The translations under genes and the position numbers were made by a program. A DNA stretch of 64,000 nt from Sipunculus nudus (taxonomy: Eukaryota; Annelida; Sipuncula; Golfingiida; Sipunculidae). Each line of letters opens with the position of its first letter. Position 1 is the stretch's first letter. The notes under the pieces were generated by a model. The model saw only the letters and a list, made by a program, of their open reading frames with translations, was not told where the DNA came from and did not search any database. Shown piece after piece: positions 46,589 to 59,261 of this stretch. Location of the stretch: assembly GCA_026874595.1 (NCBI GenBank), contig CM049316.1, positions 21,971,839 through 22,035,838 on the forward strand, written 5' to 3'.

Positions 46589-49143
46589 TACTTGACATCA
46601 ATGGCTATTTCTGTTCTGCAGTTGACAACAAACATCAGGCCTATAGATCGGGGAAACATACATGTAACGGCGAAGTATGGCTTTACCCGATGTGCTATAA
46701 TCATATTACATGTCCTTAGAATTTCGGAAAATATACTTTATCCACATCTGCATAGGCTTGTAGCGTTCATAAAATTGGCTGGGGGCGCCGCAAATATAAA
46801 TTTATTTAAAAAGTGTGGAGCGCATTCTGCATGTTTAGAGAGTTTGAGGACGCCTAAACGCCCAAAAGGGGATAGGGATGGGACGGGGTAAACCCCGTCC
46901 CACGGTTTAGAAAATGTTGAAAAAAAAAATAAAACATTAAATATGCATTTTCATTTCAGTATTTTGAATAATTTCCTAATCTAAATCATACGCTGCACCA
47001 CCAAAAAAAATTCCAAATATTCAATATTGAATTTACAGAATCCTGTGCCAAATTGATAATTTTTAAACCTAATATAATATTCTTTAAATCTTAGAAAAAC
47101 TTCAGATCCCTTACTGATTTATTTTATTATTATTATTATTATTATTTGATTTAACTCATCATAGATGTGCATACAATGAAGCACAAAACAAATATAGGCC
47201 TACTGAAAGGCAACATATATAACATATTCAAACTTACTTGAAGTTTAAGTTTTAATTATCAAATAAATACCCCCCCCCCCCCCCCCCCACCGACTCTCGT
47301 CCTCAAAGACTATGATGTGTAGTCACAAAAACTCAAAACATATTAGGATCCAGTGGAAGGACTTGACCACGGGTAAACTCACAAGTGCTACATGGTTATT
47401 CCTAGTGTCGTTAGATGTCGCCAGCCTAGACGTACCCCCCGACCTCTATGATGAATGAGTCAGAGAGCCCCTGGTCTATTTTTGCACTTGACACTAGGTG
47501 TATATAAAGTAAACATCGATTGACCTACGCATCTGACACAGACTGAAAACGGCTGATACAACATTTTTTACCAGTCTTCTCGGTCGTTATTTACATTTTA
47601 AAACTGTAACCTGTACAAGAATCGTAAGTCTGTCTTATACTTCTAATATATACCGACTGACTGACTTTCTGGTCGATCCTTGCCAATCTGATATAACAAC
47701 CGGCGCTTGACACAATGACCCACTAGGCGATATTGCAAGCATCAATGGGCCCCTCCTACTCTCACCGGTATGCCCGACCTTCCTACATCTTGAACATGGT
47801 TTCCTTAATTTGATTAAGGGGGATGAAAATAAATAACCTTAATTATAATATCATAAATTTTATAGGCTTTAGAGCCGTGGTAGTCCCCCCCCCCCTACAC
47901 ACACACACCTTTTGGCCAAAGGGGGTCAGTGTGACCACCCTTTGAGAAATGATGCAAATTTCATCGATATGCATGGAAAATCATTTTGTATTTCTTCTCA
48001 GTCAAAGTGCCTCACGTGCAAACAACTGTGACGTTTTATATCAGTCGAATGTGTTTAGAAATATTGGTTATGGAGTATTGTACGTGTTATTCTGAGAGGT
48101 AAAAGATTCAAAATGTAATGCAATTCATTTTAGGGGAAACGGTAGGAAAATATCCTTGTATGCTTATTATAATAAAATTGATAACGTTATAGAGGTCTGC
48201 CTTGGAATATACCACTGTTACGTATTGTTCAATGTGTAATTAAATATGCTTGAAATCAGGTAGGGCCTAAGTGCTTTGTAAATTGAATTTTGTTCACGAG
48301 GGTTTCAAATTCACGAAAATGAAATTATCGCAAAAAAAATTTTAAAAATGTGAATAAGAGACCTGATCAACACCGTCATTTTATCTCGTCACTGGTATCG
48401 CATTCAAATAACAATGCCTAGATGTTGTTTCCGAACTTGGAATGTAAAATGTTGATATAATGAAAGAAAACGGACATTTTATATTACTCGTATATGAAAC
48501 ACTGATAACATCAGTATCGTCAATTTATCTGCAAGGGTGTGTGTGTTGGGGGGGGGGCACTTGTAGACACACACGAACACACACACACACATATATATAT
48601 AAGGTCATATATTTCCATTATACGTTAATTCCAAACCAGGTTTACATATAATATTTCATAGTAAATTCATCAATGGAACCAAAGTCTATAATTCTATCTA
48701 TTAATATATTTCATTTGCAATATATAAATATTCTCTGAATATTAGGGGGGGTGAATACATTGATCATCTCTCCTGGCCAATCTCTCCTGATTCTTACTAA
48801 ATCCCCCTATATTGACGCTCCTGATAATCATAAATCACATCAGATCTTATAGTTCTAATCAGCAATGAATAAGAATTTCTATTCGATTTACCCTTTAGGT
48901 AATGGGCAACATGTTTAGATCTTTCGCGCATATTAAATATGAATATAATATTGCATTATCTAAGTGCAGCGCATTCTATTATTGCGTAAATTTGCGAAAA
49001 TTAAAAAAAAACTCGCGAAACACTGAAAAAGAGGACAGTTGCGAAAATTCAACCACGCGAATATTATATAAAACAACCACAGTATTCCATCCTTTGCAGG
49101 AACGCAAAAAATTGGAGAAATCACTCTTGGATAGAAGAAGAGG
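46589..49143. other. Region upstream of the ADP-ribosylglycohydrolase gene
   Basis: Contains C19 at 47270-47288, a C10 run near 47886, a G9 run with CA repeats near 48549-48592 and an ATT repeat near 47129. The 5' untranslated region and promoter of the downstream gene must lie toward its right end, but I could not place a TATA box or start site. No other gene was recognised. Confidence 0.5.
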
Positions 49144-49263
49144 ATGGCGGCGGCCCCGGACCCAGCGTTAGACAATCAGATCTATGGAACTATCTATGGT
49201 AACTGTGCAGGGGATGCTATTGGGCTGCTAACAGAGTTTATGCTTAAAGATGAGGCTAAAAAG
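49144..49263 (+). CDS. ADP-ribosylglycohydrolase exon 1
   Basis: 40 codons from ATG; includes the first glycine-rich motif [12 protein letters not shown]. Donor gtacgt follows directly; phase 0. Confidence 0.88.
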
Positions 49264-52200
49264 GTACGTGTTATCATCATATATAAAATCCTATTCTGAA
49301 CACTTTAAAAATATGCACCCTCTTGTTATAACCATGGTGTGTTCCTTAACGTTAAAATGACTAACATTTGTTTCGACCAATCAGGGCAGTGTAAATCAGG
49401 GTGTTATTACCGCCCAGACATCGCACAGATAGTCTATTATAATCTATTGCCCCGCCAGAAGGCTATGATTTCATTCCTGTTCATGTCTGTGTGTTTGTTC
49501 ACAACATAGCTCATGCAATCATGATCAGAATCCCACGAAATTTTCAGTGCATCTCGGGGATAGGCCATTTAACATACAATTACCGGTAGATTTTGGTGTG
49601 GGCCGGGCTTTATCTAAGAAGGACCTCCACGAATATTCACAAATATGGAGTCATATATGCCCGATTGAACATTGATGTATGGACCGAATAAGTGAATTCA
49701 AACACATGTGGAGAAACATTTGCACCAATCAACCTGGGAACATGGGCCAATGAGTAAATGAAAACACGCGGAGTATCCCCCATTAAGAATCACAAAATGG
49801 CGGAGGCTTGCATTCGTGGGAATGCATATACTAATTTATCAGTATACATAGTTTAAAGTAAATGAATATATGTAATATACAGATATAATTGACCAGCCAA
49901 TATACATAGCGGTTGTCAAGTTTATTGACAGCGCTAAATTTCATTGTATGCCGTTTTAACTCAAATAACTTTATTGGACTTCTGAATTTCATTTTCAAAT
50001 ATTATTTGATATAAACATATATACTCCAGTAGCTATGTTTCATGTCCTTATGGTAGGGGTAGGTATGTAGAGAAAATAGCATATGGTGTTTATTTTTAGT
50101 ATTATGGGAAATTCAAGAAGAAACTGGAATACGAACACAAAGTACATGGAAATGACATGCACAGACAGAAATGGGAAGTTGGTGATTGGACGGATGACTC
50201 TGATCAGATGATACTCATCGTGGAGTCAATCGTTGAAAAAGACGGTAAAGTGAGTACAGAATCTGAATGGTAAATCTATTACTTTATCAAAACTCGAAAA
50301 TTCAGTTTTACGTTAGAAAGAAAAGTGATATAGGAAACACAACGGTTTGAGATATTTTAAGTATTATATATGCCCACTAAAATGCGGGTTGCTGCGACTG
50401 GTTTCTAACACTTTTCTTACACTTTTAAATATTAAGAATTTTATAAAATGATATCATGTGAATATGACCGTAAATTTTACACACACGCATACATATATAT
50501 ATATATATATATAATGATATATATATATATATATATGAAATATACATATACTTACTTACATATAATATCAGAACGAATTCAGTAATTGGTTAAATGATAC
50601 ATAGTTTATTGGTCTGACACAACATTTTGATTTATTTTAATTTCATTGGGGGTTTGCAAGGGATGTTACCTTAATCTCACATTCGGGAAAGCTCAGAGTG
50701 AGACAGAAAGTCCATTTCGAAATATCATATAGCCTAAGATTAATATTTGTGTATGTGTGTGAAAGTAAGTTTTTTTTTGCATGATCATGATTGACAGTTG
50801 TATATATCTGAAGATTAAATTTTCAGTCATGAATGTGGAGAATGGTGGCGTAATGGCCAGTGCGCTGAACGTTGCGGCTCCCCGTCCCAATCTGACCGCC
50901 TTCCGAGCTAAGACACCTGGCCAAAGTCTTTACCATAACTTAAGGGTGCGCCCTCTCTAACCAGGAGTGTACCTCCGCCAAATTTTGGACCTCCAGATCA
51001 CGTGATCAACATTAAGGAAAAGTCCGGGAAAATATTTTTTGAAGCAGTGAGACATGTGTGTCACATTTCAAATTGATTAAATACTGGATGATTAGTATGA
51101 AGGTTTTCGAATGATTTAATGTATTTCCTTGATGGGTTAATTATATCTATGGGACAGTTTACATTTTTTATAGTGTCTTATACCTTTGTCGTTACAGGTA
51201 GACCCTCTTGATTTTGCTGCACGGCTCCTCAACTGGTCAAAGAAAGGTTTTGCAGAGCTGAATGATTTAGGAGGGTTTGGGATTGGCAGAACAACCAATA
51301 GTGTGTTGTCACACATACGCTACCTCACAAACCCTCATCAAGTGAGTCATAGTTCAATTTTTCTATATCACAACTACAAAAACAAAGTTTTGCTTCATTT
51401 AGTAAACTTTGTTTCCTATTTTTTTCTTGGAAGTAACCGCCTCCATTATTTTTAATACTAGCTTAACTAGGTCTGTACATAAGCAGTATTCCATTCCGAT
51501 ATCGGGCTCAGTGATAGTTGCATACGCTTCCTCTCATTATATACTAGTATCCTGGGGTTAACCAGGCCCGGTGACTACTGTACCTGCCGGTGACTACTGT
51601 CTTCATTCCTTGATCATACAACCTAAGACTCCCAAACACATTAACTACGGTGGAGTATAATTGTAGCAAATGACCTCAAAGCTAAATGATGCACCTTTTG
51701 GTCTCTATCAGGCGGTCAACTTTGCCTGTTTTTAGCTCGGCTGACTGTAAGTCATCTGAGCTATAGCGATCACTCTTTGTTCGTCGTCCGTCCGGCCATC
51801 CGGCCATCCGGCCGTCTGTCCGTTAACAAGGCACAAATATTAACCACTGGACCTGAAATATTCTAACTTTACATCCAAGGAGGTCCATGAAAAATCTCCT
51901 TGGAAACCTGGAATTAGATCTCTCTTACCCATATTCTTCAAGCTATGGGGCTCCGAAGTACCCCCCAGAATAATGAAAAATTTGATACAAAAGCTCAAAT
52001 ATCTGAACAACTTATGCATTGATCACCTTGATTCTTTGCATGGATAATGATCAAGGAGTGTTTCATCAGTTTTTGCAGACTGGTGGCGCCATCAGTATTT
52101 CGATTTTTACGATTTTTTTCTCTATTTTGAGACCTCAAAAGATGCCGTCATCTGTTAACAGGGCACTGCTAGACCTGGAATCTTCTCACTTTACATCCGG

Positions 52201-55200
52201 AGAGGTCCATGAAAAGTCGTCCTGGAAACCTGGAATTAGGTGTCTGTTACCCATATTCTTCAAGCTATGAGGCTCTGAAGTACCCCCCAGAATGACTTAA
52301 AATTTGATACAAAAGCACAAGTATCTGAACAGCTAATGCACTGATCACCATGATTCTTTGCATATATATTAATCATGGAGTGTTTCATCAGTTTCTACAG
52401 ACAAGTGGCGTCACCTATATTTTTCGTTTTTGTACGATTTTTTATCTTTATTTTTGAGACCTTCAAAGGTGTGGTCGTCTGTTAACAGGGCACAAATCAT
52501 AACTATTTGACATGGAATCTTCTTTCTTGACATCCTGGGAGGTCAATAAAAAACTCCATTTAAACCTGAAATTAGGTCTCTCTTACCATTGTTCCTAGAA
52601 TCTTGAAACTTGACATTGTTACAGGTGCTCTTTTTATTGTGTGACACGGGCGTAACTCGTGTGGTGAAACCCTCGCCAGGCCGTTTGTTACATTCTATGT
52701 TTAATCCGTACTGGTTGAACTGGTTGTCATGCCGGCCTCGGGTTTTGTCGCCTGGTCGTGAGTCACGTGATGAGCCTGGTGTGTAGAGAAACACAGCGCT
52801 GTTTTTCTGGAGAATTCCTGAAACGCGTGTTTACTGTTGAGTAGGGTCCTTATAGACTATTCGAGAAGTGGAAATTCCCGGCTTGGGATGTGAAGGTATA
52901 TAAAGGGGCTGTTTTTTTAGAACCAGAGGACAGAGAGAGAGAGAACAGAGCAGATTTTGGTTTCTCGGACCTTATCTGATGAATGTGGCAATGATACATT
53001 TTCAAAGACTGTCTCCTTGATTTTGTGTATTTGGACTTCAGTTTACTTTCTGGATTGTTGCAAGAACTTTCCACTGGACTGTCATTCTCCGAGAGTTTAC
53101 TTTTAAAGGACATATCGTTGCGATGGTGTTGGTATCCAGGAACTGTGCACATTATTTTCTGTGAGATTGTATTGACTTGTTGCTATACCGCTGTTGTACT
53201 GTATAATTGTATTGATTTAGTGTATTGTATTGTTAGGGTTCTTTTAAGAATAAATTATAGTTATTTGTTAACAAAAAAACACTGACTTCTTCATTCATTC
53301 CCCTAGACATTACATTGTTTACAGGATTTATCTCAGTGTTTTTTTTTTGTTATTGTTTTGACATCTTAACATGGCAGATTTCGAAACTGAGACATTTTTT
53401 GACGATCCCGACCCTGATTAACTTGAACAGTTGTCAAGAGAACAGTTGTTGCGTTTGGGACAACACTTGGGGCTTAGTGTGAGAAAGCCTGATATCATTG
53501 CTAAAATCATGCAAGATCTTATTAGCAAAAGTTTCATTGAATAGACTGAAGTTGAAACATAAAAAAATCGCAGCCTTGCTATGCAATTAGAATTGAAAAA
53601 GTTGGAAATGCAACATGAGCTAGCATTAAAACAGTTAGAATTAGAAAAAGAAAAAATTGAGTTAAAACGACTGGAGTTAGAAAGGCTTTAAGTAGAACAT
53701 AGTCTAAGTGCTGCCACAACTCACAATTTTGATGTTACTAAACACATAAGACTTGTCCCACCTATTCAGGAAAAAGAGGTTGATAAATATTTCTTACACT
53801 TTGAGAAGGTAGCTGAAAATTTAAAATAGCCTAGGAAAATTGGACAATACTCTTACAAAGTATATTGACTGGCAAGGCCAGATAAATTAATGCAGAGCTT
53901 CCTGTAGAAGCTGCTGCTGACTATGACCTGGTAAAACGGTTAATCCTAAAAGGTTTTGAGTTAGTGCCAGAGGCTTACCGCCAGAAAGCGCTGCATTAAC
54001 ACAGATGTTAAAATTTCTCTCACGCAAATAATAGAACTTTTCCTGGTGAAAAAAGTCCTGAAACACTTGACATTGCTGCTCAATTAGCTGATGATTATTC
54101 ATTGACACACAAAATATCCTTTACAAGCAAATCAAACCAGTCATTCACAAACAAGAATGTAAATCAGTATGGTCAAAAGAAGTTTAAAGCGCAGTCACCG
54201 AGTACAAGTGGTCCTGATAGTTCAACAAAGCCCATAGCTACACCCTCAGTCCACGTCCACTGTGTCTAAGTCCAAAAAAGATCAGTCATTTTCAAAGAAA
54301 ATCTGTAATTACTGCAAAAAGGAAGGTCACCTGATATCTGACTGCTGGAAACTGGCGAATAGACCAAATAGCAAACCTTCTGGTTTTGCTTCAAAATCTA
54401 TGCATAGCATAGTACAAGAGCCAGGCTCTTTTCATGTAAATAAGGGGTACAGCTCCCTTGTTTAGTAAAATAAAGAGTTCGATGCTACGGAGGCACAATT
54501 GCCGTCTGAATCCAAAGAAGAATCAGTAGTTTGCGGGGTAAAGACCTCAGTTGATTCCTGCTAGGAATAAAAGAAGGCTAGGTCCTTTCAAGACTCCTGC
54601 GAGGAGTATTCTCTAAATGAGGCTAAGTCCTTTAATGGCTCTTGCGAGAGTATTTCAAATGAGGCAAGGTCCTCTTATGACAAACAGAAGTTTGTTTCTG
54701 CTGAGGAAAACTCCTCTGTTGACTAACATGGGACTTTTGATGATAAAAAGGATGTAGATTCCTTAGATGACTCTGAACAGAGTTTATGACTGACACTGTC
54801 ATTGTCAGTTCTTTGTTTGATTAGGTTGAGGTAGTAGATGCCTCTGAAATGGAGTTATTTAAGCCAATCATACATGAAGGTTTTGTATCACTTTCAAGTG
54901 ATTTTTCATATTCTACCCCTATTATAATTTTGAGGGACACTGGTTCAGGCCAGACTCTCATGTTGGCAAACAGTTTGCCATTTTCTGGTAGGTCCTTTAC
55001 TGGTGCACATGCACTTGTTAATGGTGTGTTTTCAGACAGGCACACTTCAGTTCCGCTTCACAGTATCCATTCAAAGTCAGATTTGATTTCTGGAAATATT
55101 ACTGTTAGCATATGAACTATTTTACCCTTTAAGGGAATTCAGTTGCTACTAGGAAATGATGTTGCAGGTGACAAAGTACAGTCTGTACCAATAGTGACAG

Positions 55201-58200
55201 AAAAGCCGTCACTTGATCAGGACACTGATCCGGAAAGTCAGGAAATTCCTGGTTTGTATCCTTCATGTGATGTAACTAGATCTATGGCCAAGAAAAACAC
55301 ACATAAAGATAATGGTCCAGATAATAACACTCTGGGAGTCATTAGTGATTCGTCTAATGACTCGCCCGTACAGGATGCAGCATTCTCAAGGTCACAACTA
55401 ATCGCGGAACATCATAAGGACCCTGATATTTCATGTTTGTTTCCCAGGGCAGTTTCTAAAGATGAGCTGTCACAGAACCCAGTTTGTTTCTATGTCAAAT
55501 TTGGAGTGCTTATGCGTAAATGGCGACCACCTGATGTATGCGCTGATGATGAATGGGCCATCAAACATCAAATAGTAAAGCCAAAAGTTCTAAGCATGGC
55601 ACATGAGGCTCCTTTGTCTGGCGATTTAGGTATAAATAAAACTTATCAGAAAGTTAGCACACACTTCTTTTGGCCTAACCTCAGGAAAGATGTTTTACAA
55701 TATTTAAAATCATGCCATGCATGCCATATAGTAGGCAAGCCCAATCAGAATCCTCCTAAGGCCCCACTTAGGCCTATTCCTGCTTTCGAGGAACCATTCA
55801 GTAGGATTATTGTTGATTGTGTTGGACCACTGCCCAAAACAAAATCTGGACATGAATACTTGCTGACAATTATGTGCATATCTACCAGGTTCCCTGAGGC
55901 AATACCATTGCGCAAAACTAATGCCAAAAGTGTTGTCAAAGCTCTGACCAAGTTTTTTTACAACTTTTGGATTACCAAAATCCGTCCAGTCTGATCAAGG
56001 ATCTAATTTTATGTCTTGCTTATTGCAACAAGTTATGCTTGAGCCAGGTATAAAACAGTACAGCTCTTCGCCATACCATCCTGAAAGTCAGGGCGCCCTC
56101 GAGCGTTTTCACCAGACATTAAAAAACATGATCAGAACTTATTGCTATGACACACAGAAAGACTGAGATGAAGGAATCCACCTATTGTTGTTTGCTGTCA
56201 GAGAATCTTTTCAGGAGTCCTTGGGTTTCTGTCCCTCTGAACTAATTTTCGGGCATGGACCTCAAACGGAACTTCCATTGAAACTGCTTAAAGAAAAACT
56301 CTTGTGTGAAAATCCTGATTCTCTTAGATTTCTGCTGTATGTCTCAGACTTTCGCACTAAACTACACAATGCTTTTGAGATTGCAAAGTCAAATTAAAAT
56401 CTGCACAAAGTAAAATGAAAACAAAGTATGACAAGCACACTGTAAGTGGGACGTTTGAGCCTGGTGAAAAGGTCCTTGCCTTACTTCCCATCCCTGGCAG
56501 ACCTCTGCAAGCTAGGTATTTTGGTTCTTACATTGTTGACAAGAAAGTCAATGATTTCAATTACATACTGTTGACACCAGATAGACGTAAGAAGAAACAA
56601 CTGTGCCATGTTAACATGTTGAAACCATTTTATGACAGAAATAGCACATCAGATGTTGTACAAAATGTTACTGCTGTTAATTGTGTAAAAACTGACCCTG
56701 ACCCAGTTAAATTAGATACTGATTGTAAGTGTGATGTAGACATTCAGTGTGGTACAGTACCATTAAAAAACTCAGACGTGCTTAAAAACCTGGATGCCAA
56801 ACTGTCACACCTAACCGCATAACAACAACAAGACCTCAAGAACCTGCTGCGAAATTATGAACATTTGATTAGTGACATTCCAACGTGAACTAACATGTTG
56901 TGCCATGACGTCGATGTTGGCGAGGCAAGCGCAGTCAAGCAACATCCATATAGACTGAATTCAGAAAAGCAAAAGTATCTACAGGATGAGATTCAATATT
57001 TGCTGGACAATGATTTTATTGAACCTAGTAACAGTAATGGGAGTTCACCATGTATTCTTGTGCCAAAACCTGATGGAAGTTACCGTATGTGCACAGATTA
57101 TCGAAAACTGAACTCTGTCACCAAGACTGACACTTCCCGATTCCAAGGATCGATGATTGTATTGAAAGAGTCGGAAGCTCCAGATATGTTTCCAAGTTTG
57201 ACTTGTTAAAATGATTCTGGCAAGTTCCGCTGACAGATCAAGCGAAAGAAGTGTCCGCATTCGTGACGCCGCAAGGACTGTACCAGTATGAAGTTATGCC
57301 GTTTGGCATGAAGAACTCGCCAGCCACGTTCTGGCGCCTCATCCATATGGTTGTCAAGGACATTCAGGGCTGCGACGCGTATACTGATGGCCTTATCGTG
57401 TACAGCGACACCTGGGAGAAACATCTGCAAATTCTTCGCGACCTCTTCGAAAGACTCGGTGAAACACGTCTGACCGTCAATTTAGTAAAATCTGAGTTTT
57501 GTCATGCACAAGTAACATTTTTGGGTCATATTGTAGGGCAGGGTCAGGTATAACCTGTTGATGCTAAGAAAGTGCTATTTCTGCATTTCCTAGACCAGAG
57601 AAAAAAAAGCAAATAATGCGTATCTTCATTAGTTGTCTGTGCAAGGAAATATTATCAACATGGGCCACAAGTTTCAACTGTTTTGTCTCAGTCCTATTTT
57701 GCTCAAATTCTCTAGATATTTTCTATTTTTCCCTTCTTTTCCCTACATTTTTGTTATGTAATGTAACAGACAGTGTCAAACGCTATGAAGTGTAATCCTC
57801 CTTATAAGTAATTTTTTTTGTTGATTTTGACCAACATGTATTGTCTAAACTGCAGGTACAATGCAAGCAGTACATAACAGGTGTTAAAATGGGTACTAAT
57901 ATCACATTCTCGACTTTCGTTCATCAATAATAGGCATGAATGTTGTTACGTGTGGCTTTGTTCTTACTTGTGGCCTATTCTTTCCTTCTATTTCCCATTT
58001 TCATCCTACTTTTTTAGCGACATTTCCAATCTTCCTACTTTTTACCCACTTTTTCGCAATGGTTTGCTTGAAAGCCTATTCTATGTTCCACAAGCCTAAG
58101 TCCCTCACAGAACATAAGAATATAAACCGCCTACCGATATACAGTTTTGTGAAAAAAATTATCTATAGGCACCATATAAAGTCTTGTGACAGACATTCAT

Positions 58201-59209
58201 AAATATTTAAAAAACTAAAAATAAATTAAAAAGAAAATATAATGAAAAAGGTTTGTATGCATGCTGAACAAGAGTATAATTTTGTTAATTTCGATTTCAA
58301 CGGCATTATGTGGTGTTTTTAATAATAAGTTGTTTTATGCAGAAGCATTTCATGTTACTTATGTATATTTCATTTGAAGTCAAACACCTTAGAAAGTTTA
58401 AAAATTAAGCTCAAAAATTAAAAATAAAAGTAAAACTAAACTATCTTGGAAAAAAATTGGTGTTTTGAATAACATCAATTAATAAAATTCTAATTTGTAT
58501 TTAAAAATTCACATATGCTAATGGAGAAGCCCAATCTTTTCTCATTTTCAAGAAAATATTGAAACATACTCTGAAGGAAGTGTAAATTATTTTACTTTTT
58601 AAAATTTTTATCACTTTTGTGATTTAAAATTATATATAACCTTAGTACAAGTTCGCATATATAGATACTATTTTTACAATGTTATAACGGGCTAATTGCG
58701 ATAACCTGTGCATTTATCAGATATAATTGATCGGTAGATCATTAATGTACTCTGATTGAGCTTAAATAATAACTTGAGAATACAATTCAAATGTCTTGAA
58801 TTTTTAAAAAATCCACTTTTATTGTACACAGGTTGATATATCAATTGTATATCTATTGTATCAGATGATTTTAAATTGTAGCAGGACCTCAGCGAAGAAC
58901 AGCATTTGCTGAATGAGAAATCCTGTTGAAATAAATTGTAATAAATAAAAAATTGGTCCAGAGCCAGTACATCAATGCAGGGGAAAATGGGGGTTATATT
59001 CCCCCCCCCCCCCAGCATACTCTGGCAAGGGGGGGGGGGATGATAAATGTGATACCAAGATTGATATACTGGGAATAAAATATATCAATAATAAGTGTTA
59101 GAGCCTTCTGTTACATTTCTGTTTTTCAGCTCGACCATACTTTTGATATTATACTTGGTTGTTATATCTCAGATATATGTATATAATAATTATTCACACA
59201 CACACACAC

Positions 59210-59261
<52 letters not shown>

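Larger units (their letters stand above)
52640..57630 (+). mobile_element. Truncated Ty3/gypsy LTR retrotransposon with integrase before RT (Gmr1-like)
   Basis: A 5' LTR-like region is followed by gag (53371), zinc knuckle (54301), protease (54849), integrase (55400-56820) and reverse transcriptase (56895-57553), all on the plus strand. Ordinary Ty3/gypsy elements place integrase last; protease-integrase-RT order is the mark of the Gmr1 group. The integrase C-terminal domain and RT are joined by a continuous linker in one frame, which argues that this order is original and not caused by rearrangement. RNase H and the 3' LTR are missing: homology stops near 57630. Stops and frameshifts make it inactive. 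It lies in intron 3 of the ADP-ribosylglycohydrolase gene, same orientation. Confidence 0.85.

Noticed and set aside
48902-49171. 89-codon plus-strand frame just before and across glycohydrolase exon 1
   Set aside because: Different frame from exon 1, no recognisable domain, and exon 1 has a good start and donor.
52019-52270. 83-codon plus-strand frame in intron 3
   Set aside because: Falls entirely inside the ~340-bp tandem repeat.
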